23,300 nt of DNA. It comes from a virus. The position numbers were made by a program, and so were the translations under genes. How positions within the stretch are numbered: position 1 is the first letter of the stretch; the number at the start of each line of letters is the position of its first letter. Below the pieces are notes generated by a model. That model did no database searches, was not told where the DNA came from, and worked only from the letters and a program-made list of their open reading frames with translations. This document shows, one piece after another, positions 5,592 through 12,419 of this stretch. Location: the IMG/VR virus record IMGVR_UViG_3300045146_000513, positions 1-23,300 of that record; one strand, 5' to 3'.

Positions 5592-6008
5592 CTAGAGGGT
5601 GGGCCTGTTCGCCGGGGGCTCCGCCGCCTCTCCCTTCTTCGTGGCGGGCTTGGCGAGCCGGAGGGCTCCGGCCTCCGCCAGCGCCTTCACGACGGCGGCG
5701 GCGGTGGCCTCGGCCAGCGTGGAGAGGTCGGCGGTGGAGGTCGTGGCCGTCCTGGCCGAGATCCAGATGCACGGCCAGGGGCGGAAGGTGCCGTTCTGGT
5801 CCCGGTGGCTGAGCTGGACCGAGACCCGCTCGGGCTCGATCCCGGCCTCCACGAGCTTGTCGTAGGCCTTGGCGAGCATCCGGCACTTGTCCACGTCCGG
5901 CAGCTCGCTCAGGTTGGCGAGGTTGATCTGGAGGTTGCCGCTGCGCCCGGGGCGCAGGCTGAAGGAGTCACCGAGCAGCTCGGCGATCTGGGTCTTGGTG
6001 AGGGCCAT
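5592..6008 (-). CDS. unknown soluble protein (138 aa)
   Basis: The ATG at 6008 has AGGAGAAAG just upstream; the longer frame to 6095 overlaps a hairpin and is rejected. Residues 1-95 (MALTKTQIAELLGD..., then ...VSVQLSHRDQNGTFRPWPCIWISAR) look like a compact alpha/beta domain. Residues 95-138 are Ala/Thr-rich and helical, ending in a disordered KPATKKGEAAEPPANRPTL tail. No catalytic motif or family is recognised. It is cotranscribed with the 85-residue membrane gene and lies 77 bases after the DUF1360-like gene, separated by a UUAC-loop hairpin. Confidence 0.8.
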   Translation of the reverse strand: MALTKTQIAELLGDSFSLRPGRSGNLQINLANLSELPDVDKCRMLAKAYDKLVEAGIEPERVSVQLSHRDQNGTFRPWPCIWISARTATTSTADLSTLAEATAAAVVKALAEAGALRLAKPATKKGEAAEPPANRPTL

Positions 6009-6066
6009 GGTCTTTCTCCTGGGTGGTGGGGGAGGCTGTAGCGCCTCTTGGTTGCTCCACCGGCTC

Positions 6067-6084
6067 GCCTCGCGTAAGCGAGGC
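6067..6084 (-). promoter_or_regulatory. hairpin with UUAC loop directly after a stop codon
   Basis: GCCTCGC (6067-6073) pairs with GCGAGGC (6078-6084); the minus-strand loop is UUAC. It begins immediately after the TAA of the DUF1360-like gene and has no T-tract. Stem size and loop type match other hairpins at gene ends in this arm. Confidence 0.55.
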
Positions 6085-6405
6085 TTATTCCGCATCGCCC
6101 CGCAGCCCGCCGATCAGCCAGCAGCAGGCCGCCGCCACGCCTCCCCACAGAGGGATGTCCAGTGGAGAGGACACCAAGGAACCCAGACAGGTCCATCTAG
6201 AGAGGAAGGCAACTCCCATCCCTACCCAGGTCCCTGTGCAGACTATGCACCTGACCAGTTCTCCCAGGAAGGTCTTGGGGTCAAGCTTCTCTCTAAGGGG
6301 CTTGACCAGCTGAGACCTGGTTATGATCCAGCTGATCCCGTACACCCCCAGTATGTAGGTGAGGAGCACTGGAAGGGTGAGCCCGCCGGCCCCTGCCCCT
6401 ATCAT
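6085..6405 (-). CDS. DUF1360-like membrane protein (106 aa)
   Basis: The ATG at 6405 overlaps the stop of an upstream 22-codon ORF as TGATG, with GGGGGGAGG before it; a TTG at 6459 would give a longer form but has no ribosome-binding site. Two or three membrane helices are visible: residues 9-25, about 50-65 and 80-98. The stretch FLGELVRCIVCTGTWVGMG resembles the signature of the DUF1360 family (C-x2-C-x-G-x-W-x-G after an amphipathic region). That family is found in spores and in phages, with no established biochemical role. Translation probably depends on the upstream leader ORF. Confidence 0.75.
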   Translation of the reverse strand: MIGAGAGGLTLPVLLTYILGVYGISWIITRSQLVKPLREKLDPKTFLGELVRCIVCTGTWVGMGVAFLSRWTCLGSLVSSPLDIPLWGGVAAACCWLIGGLRGDAE

Positions 6406-6473
6406 CACCTCCCCCCACAGCAATGAGCCACAGGCCGAAGCCTCCACCTCTTGAACCAAGGATGAACCAACAT
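6405..6473 (-). CDS. 22-residue leader peptide coupled to the DUF1360-like gene
   Basis: AGAGAGG lies eight bases before an ATG (6473), opening a 22-codon frame MLVHPWFKRWRLRPVAHCCG... rich in arginine, tryptophan and cysteine. Its TGA overlaps the next ATG (TGATG). This arrangement suggests translational coupling or a regulatory leader. Too short for family assignment; coding is plausible but unproven. Confidence 0.5.
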   Translation of the reverse strand: MLVHPWFKRWRLRPVAHCCGGR

Positions 6474-6509
6474 CACTATACCTCTCTCTGAAGGTTATTT
6501 ATTTATGAC

Positions 6510-6540
6510 TTGTATAAACAAGGGGCCACCAGAGGTGGCC
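6510..6540 (-). terminator. intrinsic terminator
   Basis: GGCCACC/GGTGGCC (6524-6540, 3-base loop) is followed on the minus strand by CCTTGTTTAT. It closes the transcript of the 133-residue gene. Just beyond it lies an AT-rich stretch (minus CATAAATAAATAACC, about 6486-6502) that may hold the promoter of the next operon. Confidence 0.6.
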
Positions 6541-6645
6541 AGTAAGAGGTCCGTGCTGGGGTAGGGAGACCCTCTCCGTCCCCTCGTTGGACTTGCTGGC
6601 ACCTGGATTTACGGCCCCTTGTCTATGAGGGCCGAGCCCTCCTCT

Positions 6646-6673
6646 GAGCCCGGCCCCGTCAGGGGCCAGGCTC
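6646..6673 (-). terminator. 12-bp hairpin with the stop codon in its loop
   Basis: GAGCCCGGCCCC (6646-6657) pairs with GGGGCCAGGCTC (6662-6673), with one G-U. The TGA stop of the 133-residue gene falls at the loop. A second hairpin GAGGGC/GCCCTC (6628-6642) follows. Both lack a T-tract; the true terminator is probably at 6510-6540. Confidence 0.45.
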
Positions 6674-7060
6674 CGGGAGCTGGCGGTAGGCTGCGGCAGG
6701 GCTGGAGTCCCACTCCTTCTGGAGCTGGTCCACCAGATCCCCGGCCTCCCGGGACCAGCAGCCGATGCGGGTGTCGCCGCCCCATCCCAGGCCCTGGTAG
6801 CAGGATGCAATCTGCTTGAGCTGGTCCACTCGTGCTGCTAGCCACGCCTCCAGCTGCGAAGGCACCGTGTCGAGACCGACGTGCAAGATGGCCAAGGCCC
6901 GACGGCGGTATGCGTCCTCTGGCATACCGCTCGCGCTGGTGTAGGAGTCCGAGACGTGGGCCTTCCTCCTATTAGGCTCGCAGTGGAGGATGATCACGGG
7001 CCGGACTCCGGAGGCCCGGGGCCAGAAGCCCCCGATGTTGATGTTGACGGAGGGGGTCAT
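6659..7060 (-). CDS. unknown soluble protein (133 aa)
   Basis: The ATG at 7060 overlaps the upstream stop (ATGA), so this start is favoured over the much longer open frame, whose N-terminal part is antisense-like low-complexity sequence. The protein begins MTPSVNINIGGFWP, continues with a beta-rich segment VRPVIILHCEPNRRK and then a long helical part (YRRRALAILHVGLD, LEAWLAARVDQLKQIASCYQG) with several conserved-looking tryptophans. No family is recognised. It is translationally coupled to the membrane protein upstream. Confidence 0.75.
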   Translation of the reverse strand: MTPSVNINIGGFWPRASGVRPVIILHCEPNRRKAHVSDSYTSASGMPEDAYRRRALAILHVGLDTVPSQLEAWLAARVDQLKQIASCYQGLGWGGDTRIGCWSREAGDLVDQLQKEWDSSPAAAYRQLPEPGP

Positions 7061-7611
7061 GCTGCGTTCCAGGCTGGGGTGTAGTCGGCCCAGAGGACCG
7101 ACCTCCGGACTGTCCTCGGTTGCAGGACGGGGCGGGAGACTCTGCCTTCCTCCAGCTGCTGGAGGAGGCCCTCCTGGTAGGCAGGGAGGTCCCACTCGGG
7201 TCCCAGGTCGGGGTCCCAGCTGCCCTCCTCGTCGGGGCTCTCGTCCCCCTTGTCGAGGGACTCGACCCACTCCCACCCCTCCTCTTCCTCGGGGGAGGTC
7301 CAAGAGAGCCTGGGGGTCTCGAGGAGCTTCGACTGGGCTTCCATGGCCCAGTCGTAGGCGAGGGTCACGAGCACCATGATCCCCACGATCAGCCCGAACA
7401 GCATGGGGAGCATGAACAGGACCAGGGGATCTCCGGCCTGGTTGGCGAACTCCTGGGAGACCTGGCCCAGGAGCCTCGGGTCGAGCTGGAACATGTGGAC
7501 CTCCACAGAGCTGGTCCCGTAAGGGACCTTGAGGGGAAGATCGGCGGGGGAATCCCCTTTTCCTATACCCTCCCCTCCCAACAAAAATAAGAAGGCTCTA
7601 GGGTAACTCAT
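7057..7611 (-). CDS. membrane-anchored protein with a long acidic tail (184 aa, or 145 from a later start)
   Basis: Two starts are credible. The ATG at 7611 has GAGGT six bases upstream. The ATG at 7494 (MFQLDPRLLGQ) has a stronger GGAGGT four bases upstream and would remove a 39-residue leader. One membrane helix lies at about residues 63-88 (LVLFMLPMLFGLIVGIMVLVTLAYDW). The rest is a hydrophilic, very acidic region (SPEEEEGWEWVESLDKGDESPDEEGSWDPD) and a basic end. The topology suggests a cytoplasmic acidic domain that could bind a host protein or mimic nucleic acid; this is inference. It is first in its operon and overlaps the next gene by four bases. Confidence 0.75.
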   Translation of the reverse strand: MSYPRAFLFLLGGEGIGKGDSPADLPLKVPYGTSSVEVHMFQLDPRLLGQVSQEFANQAGDPLVLFMLPMLFGLIVGIMVLVTLAYDWAMEAQSKLLETPRLSWTSPEEEEGWEWVESLDKGDESPDEEGSWDPDLGPEWDLPAYQEGLLQQLEEGRVSRPVLQPRTVRRSVLWADYTPAWNAA

Positions 7612-7680
7612 CAGTCTACCTCTGAAGGTCCCACTCAGAGATAAACCTCACAAGCTACCCTAGACCTCCTCAGAAACAAA

Positions 7681-7694
7681 GGCCCGTAAGGGCC
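7681..7694 (-). terminator. second terminator of the RNA-polymerase operon
   Basis: GGCCC/GGGCC with minus-strand loop UUAC is followed by TTTGTTT. It lies about 50 bases beyond a first terminator and before the next operon. Confidence 0.65.
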
Positions 7695-7726
7695 AGGCGG
7701 AGTAGAGAGAAGGAGAAAGGGGGAAA

Positions 7727-7758
7727 GGCGGAGTGGCTCTGCAGGAGGCCACTCCGCC
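7727..7758 (-). terminator. intrinsic terminator at the end of the RNA-polymerase operon
   Basis: GGCGGAGTGGC (7727-7737) pairs perfectly with GCCACTCCGCC (7748-7758) and is followed on the minus strand by TTTCCCCCTTTC. It lies eight bases beyond the stop of the 60-residue membrane peptide. Confidence 0.75.
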
Positions 7759-7766
7759 CTCAGACC

Positions 7767-7949
7767 CTAGTAGCGGAAGGTCAGGATCAGGACCAGGATG
7801 GCGAGGGTGAGCCAGGCTACACCCTTGAGCCAGACCGGGATCTCACCCGGCTCCCAGTCTTTCTTCTGCCAGGGAAGGACCACGATCCCCAAAGCCCCGA
7901 CCCCGACCACGAAGATCGAGATCAGGACCGTGAACAGCATGTCGTTCAT
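7767..7949 (-). CDS. two-helix membrane peptide (60 aa)
   Basis: AGGAGGTGATC, an unusually complete anti-16S match, ends directly before the ATG at 7949. A GTG and ATC just upstream are part of that site, not the start. Helix 1 spans residues 4-27 (MLFTVLISIFVVGVGALGIVV) and helix 2 residues 41-58 (LKGVAWLTLAILVLILTF), joined by a hydrophilic loop QKKDWEPGEIPV. The hairpin topology resembles small holins or superinfection-exclusion peptides, but nothing here confirms either. It starts two bases after the stop of the DUF488 gene and ends at tandem terminators. Confidence 0.82.
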   Translation of the reverse strand: MNDMLFTVLISIFVVGVGALGIVVLPWQKKDWEPGEIPVWLKGVAWLTLAILVLILTFRY

Positions 7950-7951
7950 GA

Positions 7952-8293
7952 TCACCTCCTCTCACCCATGTACTCGAAGGGGATCCCCTCTTCCCAGGCG
8001 ACCCTGGACAGGAAGGGGATCACCAGGTACCGGTGACAGAAGGCCCCGGCCTTGCAGAAGCAGACGATGGTCACCTCCTCTCTCCTGAGGAACTCCACCC
8101 ACTCCTTCCGGTGGTCTCGGATGCTCCTCTCCATCCGGGACGTGTACAGCTGCTTGTACGTGTCCTCGGAGAGGAGCCCGCTCTTCAGTCCCATCACCAT
8201 GTTCCAGGCAGGGGCGAAGATGCTCCCCGTCCTGGCGGTGATGTCCACTCTCTCCCTTCCGTTGTACCTGTACTGGGCGGTCCAGAGTTTCAT
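7952..8293 (-). CDS. DUF488 family protein (113 aa)
   Basis: AGGAGG lies nine bases before the ATG at 8293. The sequence VTIVCFCKAGAFCHRYLV (about residues 74-91) is the DUF488 signature, a strand followed by C-x5-6-C-H-R, and the N-terminal KLWTAQYRY strand and central RMERSIRDHRKEWVEFL helix fit the same fold. DUF488 proteins are small single-domain proteins common in bacteria and phages. Their biochemical role is not settled, though the conserved Cys-His-Arg pocket looks catalytic or ligand-binding. It lies between the 180-residue ORF (13-base gap) and a membrane peptide. Confidence 0.88.
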   Translation of the reverse strand: MKLWTAQYRYNGRERVDITARTGSIFAPAWNMVMGLKSGLLSEDTYKQLYTSRMERSIRDHRKEWVEFLRREEVTIVCFCKAGAFCHRYLVIPFLSRVAWEEGIPFEYMGERR

Positions 8294-8306
8294 GGTCTTC
8301 CTCCTT

Positions 8307-8849
8307 TCACTGGTTGTCGTTGAGGGGCAGGGGCTGCTGTCCCCCAGCGGTGTTCATGATCATCTCCTTCACCTTCAGCAGGTGAGAGGAGAGCTCCGGG
8401 TTCTCCTTCTGCGGGTCCAGGGGGAAGGGCATCCAGAAGTAGAAGACCTTCGTCCCTCTCTCCTCCCTCCACTGCCACCTCCCCTGCAGGTAGTTGATCC
8501 TCCTCTGCAGGTTCCCGAAGAACCTCTGGCACTGGTCCCTCCTCCTGCCGTAGTAGATGCTCCGGATCCAGAGGCAGCTCCATCCCTCGGGATCCTTGGA
8601 CCCGCACCAGATGTGGGAGACGAGCGACCTCACCTCCTCACACCTGGAGATCTTTCCCTGCGGGCTCTGGGCCCGGGTCTTCCAGCCGAAGACCTCCGCC
8701 CAGAACTGGAACCTCTCCCTGTCGTTCAGCACGAACTGGTCCAGCCCGAACTCCTGCATCTCCTTGCCGAAGGGGATGTAGACGCCCAGGCTGGCCAGAA
8801 CCCTGAACTCTTCCTTGTGGTGGGTCACAGCCATGATGGTGGTGGTCAT
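8307..8849 (-). CDS. unknown tryptophan-rich soluble protein (180 aa)
   Basis: The start is the ATG at 8849, six bases after GAGGAG; the longer open frame is antisense-like over the polymerase gene. The protein contains FVLNDRERFQFWAEVFGWK (about 40-58), HIWCGSKDPEGWSCLWIRS, a basic central region YYGRRRDQCQRFFGNLQRR and WQWREERGTKVFYFWMPF. The alternation of aromatic and arginine residues suggests nucleic-acid or protein binding. No family is recognised. It starts 11 bases after the polymerase stop, so it is certainly in the same operon and could be an accessory factor of that enzyme (inference). Confidence 0.8.
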   Translation of the reverse strand: MTTTIMAVTHHKEEFRVLASLGVYIPFGKEMQEFGLDQFVLNDRERFQFWAEVFGWKTRAQSPQGKISRCEEVRSLVSHIWCGSKDPEGWSCLWIRSIYYGRRRDQCQRFFGNLQRRINYLQGRWQWREERGTKVFYFWMPFPLDPQKENPELSSHLLKVKEMIMNTAGGQQPLPLNDNQ

Positions 8850-8860
8850 GGTCGTCTCCT

Positions 8861-11800
8861 CTACCAGCAGGCCGGGTCGTCGCAGGGGGTGGTCTCCTCG
8901 TCCCACTCCTCCCAGCTCTCCTGGAAGTCCTGGTCCGGGAACTCTCCGGACTTCGCCCTCAGGATCGCGTTGATCCTGGTGGTGAGGTCCCGGACGTTCA
9001 GGACTCCCTCCCTCTCCGCCACCTGCTCCGTCCGGATCTTGGCCAGCAGGCTGGTCGAGATCCGCCTCAGGCAGGTGGGGCACTCCCAGACGGGGATGCC
9101 GGTCTTCGCCTCGTGGAGGGTGGAGCTCCTGAGGGCCTCCACGACCGTGACGATCCGGTCCTGGCTCACCTTCATCCTCTCCACCCAGCTGATCAGGGCC
9201 TCCAGCCTCTGCGCGTCCATGAACGTGCAGAGCGGGGGCGCGATCCCGAGCTTGGTGAAGACCGGGGATCCCGGCCAAGCCACCAACCTGAAGGCGTTGG
9301 TGACGTGCTTGGCCCGGACCTGCGGATCCTCCGCGTCGTTGGCCAGGGCCCACTCCCCCAGCCAGAGCTGGATCAGGTCGTTGAGACCCACACCGCTCAG
9401 CTTCTCGTGGAGCTCCGCCTCGATGGCCGCGATGGCCGTGGTCCTCTGGCAGGGATCCAGCCTCTTGGACATGACGCGGGCAAGCTTCGCCGCGAAGCTC
9501 GAGAAGCCGCTCTCCCGGAGGAGCTCCACGTGGCTCTTCTCGGTGAATTCCACCTGCACTCCCAGCTTCTCCAGGAGGACCTCCGAGAGGTCCACCTCCC
9601 TCACATCCAGGACCTGGTCCTTGAGGAAGGCCGCGGTGAGCTTCCGGCCCACCTCACTGCAGAGGTGGACCAGCGACCACGCCTCCGACTTCTCCCGGTG
9701 GCAGTGGTTCCAGGAGTCCAGGGACCGGATCCTGTGGCTCCCGTTCCCCTCGTTCCGGTCGCTCCTCCACTGGAGGAACTCCTGGCTCGGGGGCCCCTTC
9801 ACCTCCACCCCGTGCTCCTTCAGGAGTCCACGGATCCAGTTGGCCACGGGCCGGACCTCCACGTACCCGGCCCGGGAGAGCCAGGAGGAGGGCACCTTGA
9901 GGATGTCCTTCTTGGGCATGAACCTGCCGGGGGTCACCTCCTCCCAGTTCTCCCTCTCCATGAGGGCCGAGGGGTGCGGCCAGCTCGGGATCCGCTTCTG
10001 GCAGTCGATGCTGTACTGCACCATGACTGCCATCGCGAGGGCTCCCCACTTCGCCCACTCCCTCTCCTCGGGGTCCGCTCCCCAGAGGGCGAGGAAGGTG
10101 GCCTGGGCCATGGTGAAGTAGCCCACGGCACCCCGGCCTCCCACGGCGATGATGTCCTGCCCCTCGGGATCCAGCGTCTGGATCCTGGAGAGCCGCTCCC
10201 CGACGGCCGCCACCGGCTCCACCAGGTACCGGGCCCCCTTCCCCCCGAAGAACTCGAGGGAGTTCCGGTGGAGGGTCAGCATCTCCCGCTGCCAGAAGAC
10301 GGCGCTGAGGTCGCCGTCGGAGTCTCCGAAGAGCCCCTCGACCACGTCCTCGGGGTTCATCAGGATGACGGCCTCGATGGCCTCCTTCCCGGTCTCCCCG
10401 TTGAGCAGGAGGTGCTCCGGCCAGGACACCACCTTCAGGGTCAGGAGACCCTGTGGCAGCACCAGCGGGATCCTGGTGGCGGCCACCAGGTCTCCCTCCT
10501 GGAACCGGAGCTCCCCCTTCCGCCAGAGGGGCTTGATGGCGCAGGTCCCGGGCTCGATGGCCCGGTCCATCACGATGACCAGGCCCTCCGCCTCCACCGG
10601 TCCCTGGGCCGTGTGCCAGTTCCACACGGCCAGGCCGTCGAGGATCCGGCTCCGGAGGTAGGGGACGGCCAGCGGCTCCACCCCCAGCACCTCCGCCAGC
10701 CAGATCCCCAGGTCGAGGCCGGGGTCCGCCTTCCTGGCCTGGGCCACGAAGTGGTCCATCCCTCCCCTCCTCTCCAGCTCCTCGAACCTCTCCCTCTGGA
10801 GGTTCCTCAGGGCCTCCTCCGTCTCCGGCATCTCCGGAGACCACTGGAAGTTCTCGAACGAGGAGGCGAACCCGCACCTTCCCCGGAACCGGTTCACGAT
10901 CCCGATGGAGACCCTGACCCGGCGGGCCCTCGGGGCCTCACCCCGGGCCACCCTGTCCTGGTTCTCCTTCCCCAGCGCCCGAGCCGCTCCCTTGAACACC
11001 GCCTTCGCCATGGAGGTGTCCAGGAAGATGGCCGGCTGCCCCTTCTCGTCCACGGCCTTCTCGTTGGGGATCAGGATCCCCTTGGCAAAGAACCGGGCGA
11101 AGGGGTTCGGGGCCTCCTTCCCATCCTCACCCGGGGAGGTGGGGGTGCCGAAGCACCTCACCTGGATCGGGTTCTTCCCGATCAGGAGGGGGTGCCCCCA
11201 CCCGTGGCCGTCGCTTCCGGCCACGACGACCTCCTCCTTCACCCTCGTGGTGAGGGTGGTCACCAGGACCTCCCTCTCCATGAAGGCCCTGTCGTCCGCC
11301 AGCGGGCACAGGGTCCCGCTGGCGTAGGCCCGGAAGGTCACCGCCTCCGGGAAGTAGAGGGACAACCGCTCCAGGAGGGAGCGGCGCATGATCCACTTCT
11401 CATCGAAGAGGACCACACCCGCCTCCTTGCAGGCCTCCCGGAAGTCGCGGGGGATCTCCCTCTCTCCCGTCTGGTCCACCACCTGGATCACCGGCTCCCT
11501 CCAGAGCTGCCAGGCCAGGTTGCTGAACCCGGTCCCACGGTCGAACTGGAGCCGCAGCCGCCCCTTCTCCTCACCCTCCTCAGGGGGGAGGTGGTAGAGG
11601 CGGCCCACCTCGCAGGGCCGGTAGGAGCTCTTGATCCGGAGCCCCTCCTCGATCTGGGAGAGGAGCCGGTCCTTCTTCTCCTCCATCTCGGACCTCTCCA
11701 TGGTCTTCCCGAAGAGGACCCAGAAGAGGTCCTCCAGCCCCTTCCTCCCCGTGTGGAGGAGCACCTCACCCTGGATCTTGTCCAGGGTCTTGGGGCCGAT

Positions 11801-12172
11801 CCCCGGGACCTCCAGCAGGTCCTGGACCTGCACGAACCGGCCCTCCTCCCCCCGGTACTGGACCAGGGCCTCCGCCAGGGCCTTCGCCCTCTGGACCCCC
11901 CGCCTCTTGAAGAAGGCCTCGATCTCCGGGACCCCCGCCCGGTTCAGGTCCAACTTCCCGTGGACCTGGGGGATGGGGAGCGCCTCGGGCCCCCCGTCCG
12001 TGGCGGTGGGACCCGGCCTCTCCTCCATCAGGGGGACGGGGCTGCTGTCGAGCAACCCCTTCTTGACGGTGCCGTCCGGCAGCCGCCGGACGACCTCCAC
12101 CACGGGGGTGACGGGGGTGGGCGCGCTGGAGACCCTGAGGGTCTCCAACAGGGTCTTGATCTTCTTGGCCAT
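8861..12172 (-). CDS. putative single-chain RNA polymerase of the double-psi beta-barrel (RdRP/YonO-like) type, 1103 aa
   Basis: AAGGAGG lies five bases before the ATG at 12172 (MAKKIK). Residues 73-140 hold a ComEA-like helix-hairpin-helix pair (LDLNRAG, then LLEVPGIGPKTL), probably DNA-binding. The central part carries, in the right order, the signatures of eukaryotic-type RdRPs and phage YonO-like enzymes: SDGHGWG (320-326), IQVRCFG (336-342), AKGILI (363-368), an SM-x-K segment DTSMAKAVFKG (385-395), an R-x-P segment ATRIP (565-569), the metal-binding D-x-D-G-D as GDSDGD (D617, D619, D621), and SIDCQKR (721-727), which resembles their AVDFxKTG motif. The two-barrel core would use those aspartates for nucleotide transfer. 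The C-terminal 300 residues are unassigned. Template type (DNA or RNA) cannot be told. It heads its operon behind a structured leader. Confidence 0.82.
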   Translation of the reverse strand: MAKKIKTLLETLRVSSAPTPVTPVVEVVRRLPDGTVKKGLLDSSPVPLMEERPGPTATDGGPEALPIPQVHGKLDLNRAGVPEIEAFFKRRGVQRAKALAEALVQYRGEEGRFVQVQDLLEVPGIGPKTLDKIQGEVLLHTGRKGLEDLFWVLFGKTMERSEMEEKKDRLLSQIEEGLRIKSSYRPCEVGRLYHLPPEEGEEKGRLRLQFDRGTGFSNLAWQLWREPVIQVVDQTGEREIPRDFREACKEAGVVLFDEKWIMRRSLLERLSLYFPEAVTFRAYASGTLCPLADDRAFMEREVLVTTLTTRVKEEVVVAGSDGHGWGHPLLIGKNPIQVRCFGTPTSPGEDGKEAPNPFARFFAKGILIPNEKAVDEKGQPAIFLDTSMAKAVFKGAARALGKENQDRVARGEAPRARRVRVSIGIVNRFRGRCGFASSFENFQWSPEMPETEEALRNLQRERFEELERRGGMDHFVAQARKADPGLDLGIWLAEVLGVEPLAVPYLRSRILDGLAVWNWHTAQGPVEAEGLVIVMDRAIEPGTCAIKPLWRKGELRFQEGDLVAATRIPLVLPQGLLTLKVVSWPEHLLLNGETGKEAIEAVILMNPEDVVEGLFGDSDGDLSAVFWQREMLTLHRNSLEFFGGKGARYLVEPVAAVGERLSRIQTLDPEGQDIIAVGGRGAVGYFTMAQATFLALWGADPEEREWAKWGALAMAVMVQYSIDCQKRIPSWPHPSALMERENWEEVTPGRFMPKKDILKVPSSWLSRAGYVEVRPVANWIRGLLKEHGVEVKGPPSQEFLQWRSDRNEGNGSHRIRSLDSWNHCHREKSEAWSLVHLCSEVGRKLTAAFLKDQVLDVREVDLSEVLLEKLGVQVEFTEKSHVELLRESGFSSFAAKLARVMSKRLDPCQRTTAIAAIEAELHEKLSGVGLNDLIQLWLGEWALANDAEDPQVRAKHVTNAFRLVAWPGSPVFTKLGIAPPLCTFMDAQRLEALISWVERMKVSQDRIVTVVEALRSSTLHEAKTGIPVWECPTCLRRISTSLLAKIRTEQVAEREGVLNVRDLTTRINAILRAKSGEFPDQDFQESWEEWDEETTPCDDPACW

Positions 12173-12339
12173 AGAGGCCTCCTTTCTAACACTCGCTACC
12201 AGCATGCCGTTGCTGGTCAACCCCGGGTATCTAGTCCCGGGTTTCGGGACTCGGCAGCCCGCCGCTGGGTAACATCACCCAGGCGCAGCTGCCTATCCCT
12301 TGCCGTCGATGGTTCCTCTCCCGTAGCGACGGTCTGGAG
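12173..12339 (-). promoter_or_regulatory. structured leader of the RNA-polymerase gene
   Basis: Four stem-loops follow each other: CCGTCG/CGACGG (12303-12332), CTGGGT/ACCCAG (12265-12282), GTCCCG/CGGGAC (12234-12250) and ACCAGC/GCTGGT (12198-12217). The last lies about 15 bases before the Shine-Dalgarno. The density is high for a 5' untranslated region, so control by a protein or RNA partner, possibly the polymerase itself, is plausible. No known riboswitch is recognised. Confidence 0.5.
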
Positions 12340-12356
12340 CCATTGAAATAAAAAGG
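12340..12356 (-). promoter_or_regulatory. motif copy 1: CCATTGAAATAAAAAGG
   Basis: The same sequence, with one A fewer, occurs at 13103-13118. In both cases, read on the minus strand, a stem is followed by TTTTATTTCAATGG and then by a structured segment. It may be a terminator tail, a phage promoter, or both fused. Confidence 0.45.
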
Positions 12357-12419
12357 GAAGGGTGTTTGGCAGGGCGGCAGGTACTTTCTGTCGCTCCACC
12401 AAACACCATTACCCTTCCC
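12347..12419 (-). terminator. terminator-like structure before the RNA-polymerase leader
   Basis: GGGAAGGG (12355-12362) plus TGTTTGG (12363-12369) pair with CCAAACA (12399-12405) and CCCTTCCC (12412-12419), with a 6-base bulge and a long loop. On the minus strand the stem ends in CCCTTTTTATTT. It would separate the upstream structured RNA from the polymerase operon. Confidence 0.6.

Noticed and set aside
8052-10121. A 689-residue plus-strand frame
   Set aside because: It runs opposite three well-supported minus-strand genes and has serine/leucine-rich antisense composition.
9113-12346. A 1077-residue plus-strand frame opposite the polymerase gene
   Set aside because: It is the antisense of a GC-rich gene with strong codon bias. 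The product is low-complexity (Leu/His/Pro/Gly) without domains or a ribosome-binding site.
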